A DNA stretch of 7,262 bases from Bacteroidales bacterium (GTDB taxonomy: Bacteria > Bacteroidota > Bacteroidia > Bacteroidales > UBA7960), in the NCBI GenBank assembly GCA_007131895.1, contig SLPR01000439.1:1-7262 (forward strand), in the 5' to 3' direction. Made by a program: the position numbers and the translations under genes. The notes below the pieces were generated by a model. It saw nothing but the letters and a program-made list of their open reading frames with translations. It was not told where the DNA came from and did no database searches. Below are positions 7,081 through 7,262 of the stretch, piece after piece (the first letter of the stretch is position 1; the number at the start of each line of letters is the position of its first letter).

Positions 7081-7146
7081 GCTCTAATGGCTGACAAGAA
7101 AAAAACACATTTTTATAAATCTGTCCTGCTGCTGGTTGAATCTTCT

Positions 7147-7186
7147 AAAATCAAAATACCGGAAACAGCATGAAAGCTGAATCCGG
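7147..7186 (-). terminator. Intrinsic terminator of the gene at the right edge
   Basis: On the minus strand, an 11-nt arm (7186-7176) pairs with 7169-7159 around the loop TTTCAT. It forms 5 bp and 4 bp separated by two T-T mismatches, followed by the T-rich run TATTTTGATTTT (7158-7147). It lies about 40 nt after the stop of the partial gene and upstream of polA's promoter, so it would insulate polA from that gene. Confidence 0.65.
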
Positions 7187-7227
7187 CATTGTTGAGTGTT
7201 GAGCTCTTTGATGCTTAACCGGGATGA

Positions 7228-7262
7228 CTATTCTTCCCAGTCAAAAGAAATGATTCCTTCGG
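7228..7262 (-). CDS. C-terminal end of an unidentified protein
   Basis: One minus-strand frame enters from the right edge and reads EGIISFDWEE followed by TAG at 7230-7228. Only ten full codons are visible, so no family can be named. The acidic, tryptophan-containing tail and a terminator hairpin shortly downstream suggest a true gene end. The other two frames cannot be excluded on so little sequence. Confidence 0.4.
   Translation of the reverse strand, partial: EGIISFDWEE

Overview
The window looks like a chromosomal housekeeping segment from a member of the Bacteroidota. Three things point there. The gene pair for the clamp-loader delta' subunit followed by a PSP1/RicT protein is a familiar arrangement in that phylum. 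The likely promoters carry the Bacteroidota-type -7 element TAnnTTTG instead of a sigma-70 -10 box. There are no clear Shine-Dalgarno sequences ahead of the starts. No lineage below phylum can be named safely. I see no mobile element, CRISPR array, tRNA or rRNA.

Left part, minus strand: a DNA polymerase III delta' gene (holB, 2230-1094) is followed after 151 bp by a PSP1/RicT-family gene that runs off the left edge (942 to <1). The RicT gene has no possible ATG start and must use a TTG or another rare start. Middle: a 397-bp divergent spacer (2231-2627) holds promoters facing both ways and an unusual group of perfect or near-perfect palindromes. On the plus strand it leads to an MltF-type membrane-bound lytic transglycosylase with a periplasmic solute-binding domain fused to a GH23 catalytic domain (2628-4082). 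A long bidirectional intrinsic terminator (4101-4148) separates this gene from a convergent DNA polymerase I gene (polA, 7048-4241, minus). PolA has intact 5'-nuclease, proofreading and polymerase active sites, and its interdomain linker contains a sequence resembling a sliding-clamp-binding motif. At the right edge are the last codons of another minus-strand gene with its own terminator.

Two genes belong to DNA replication and repair (clamp loader delta' and Pol I), one to cell-wall turnover (MltF) and one to the poorly understood RicT family. All appear to be transcribed from their own promoters, with holB-ricT possibly forming an operon. I found no evidence of an undescribed multi-gene system. 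The items most worth a second look are the palindrome cluster, the PolA linker motif, and the cysteine-rich, non-ATG-started RicT protein.
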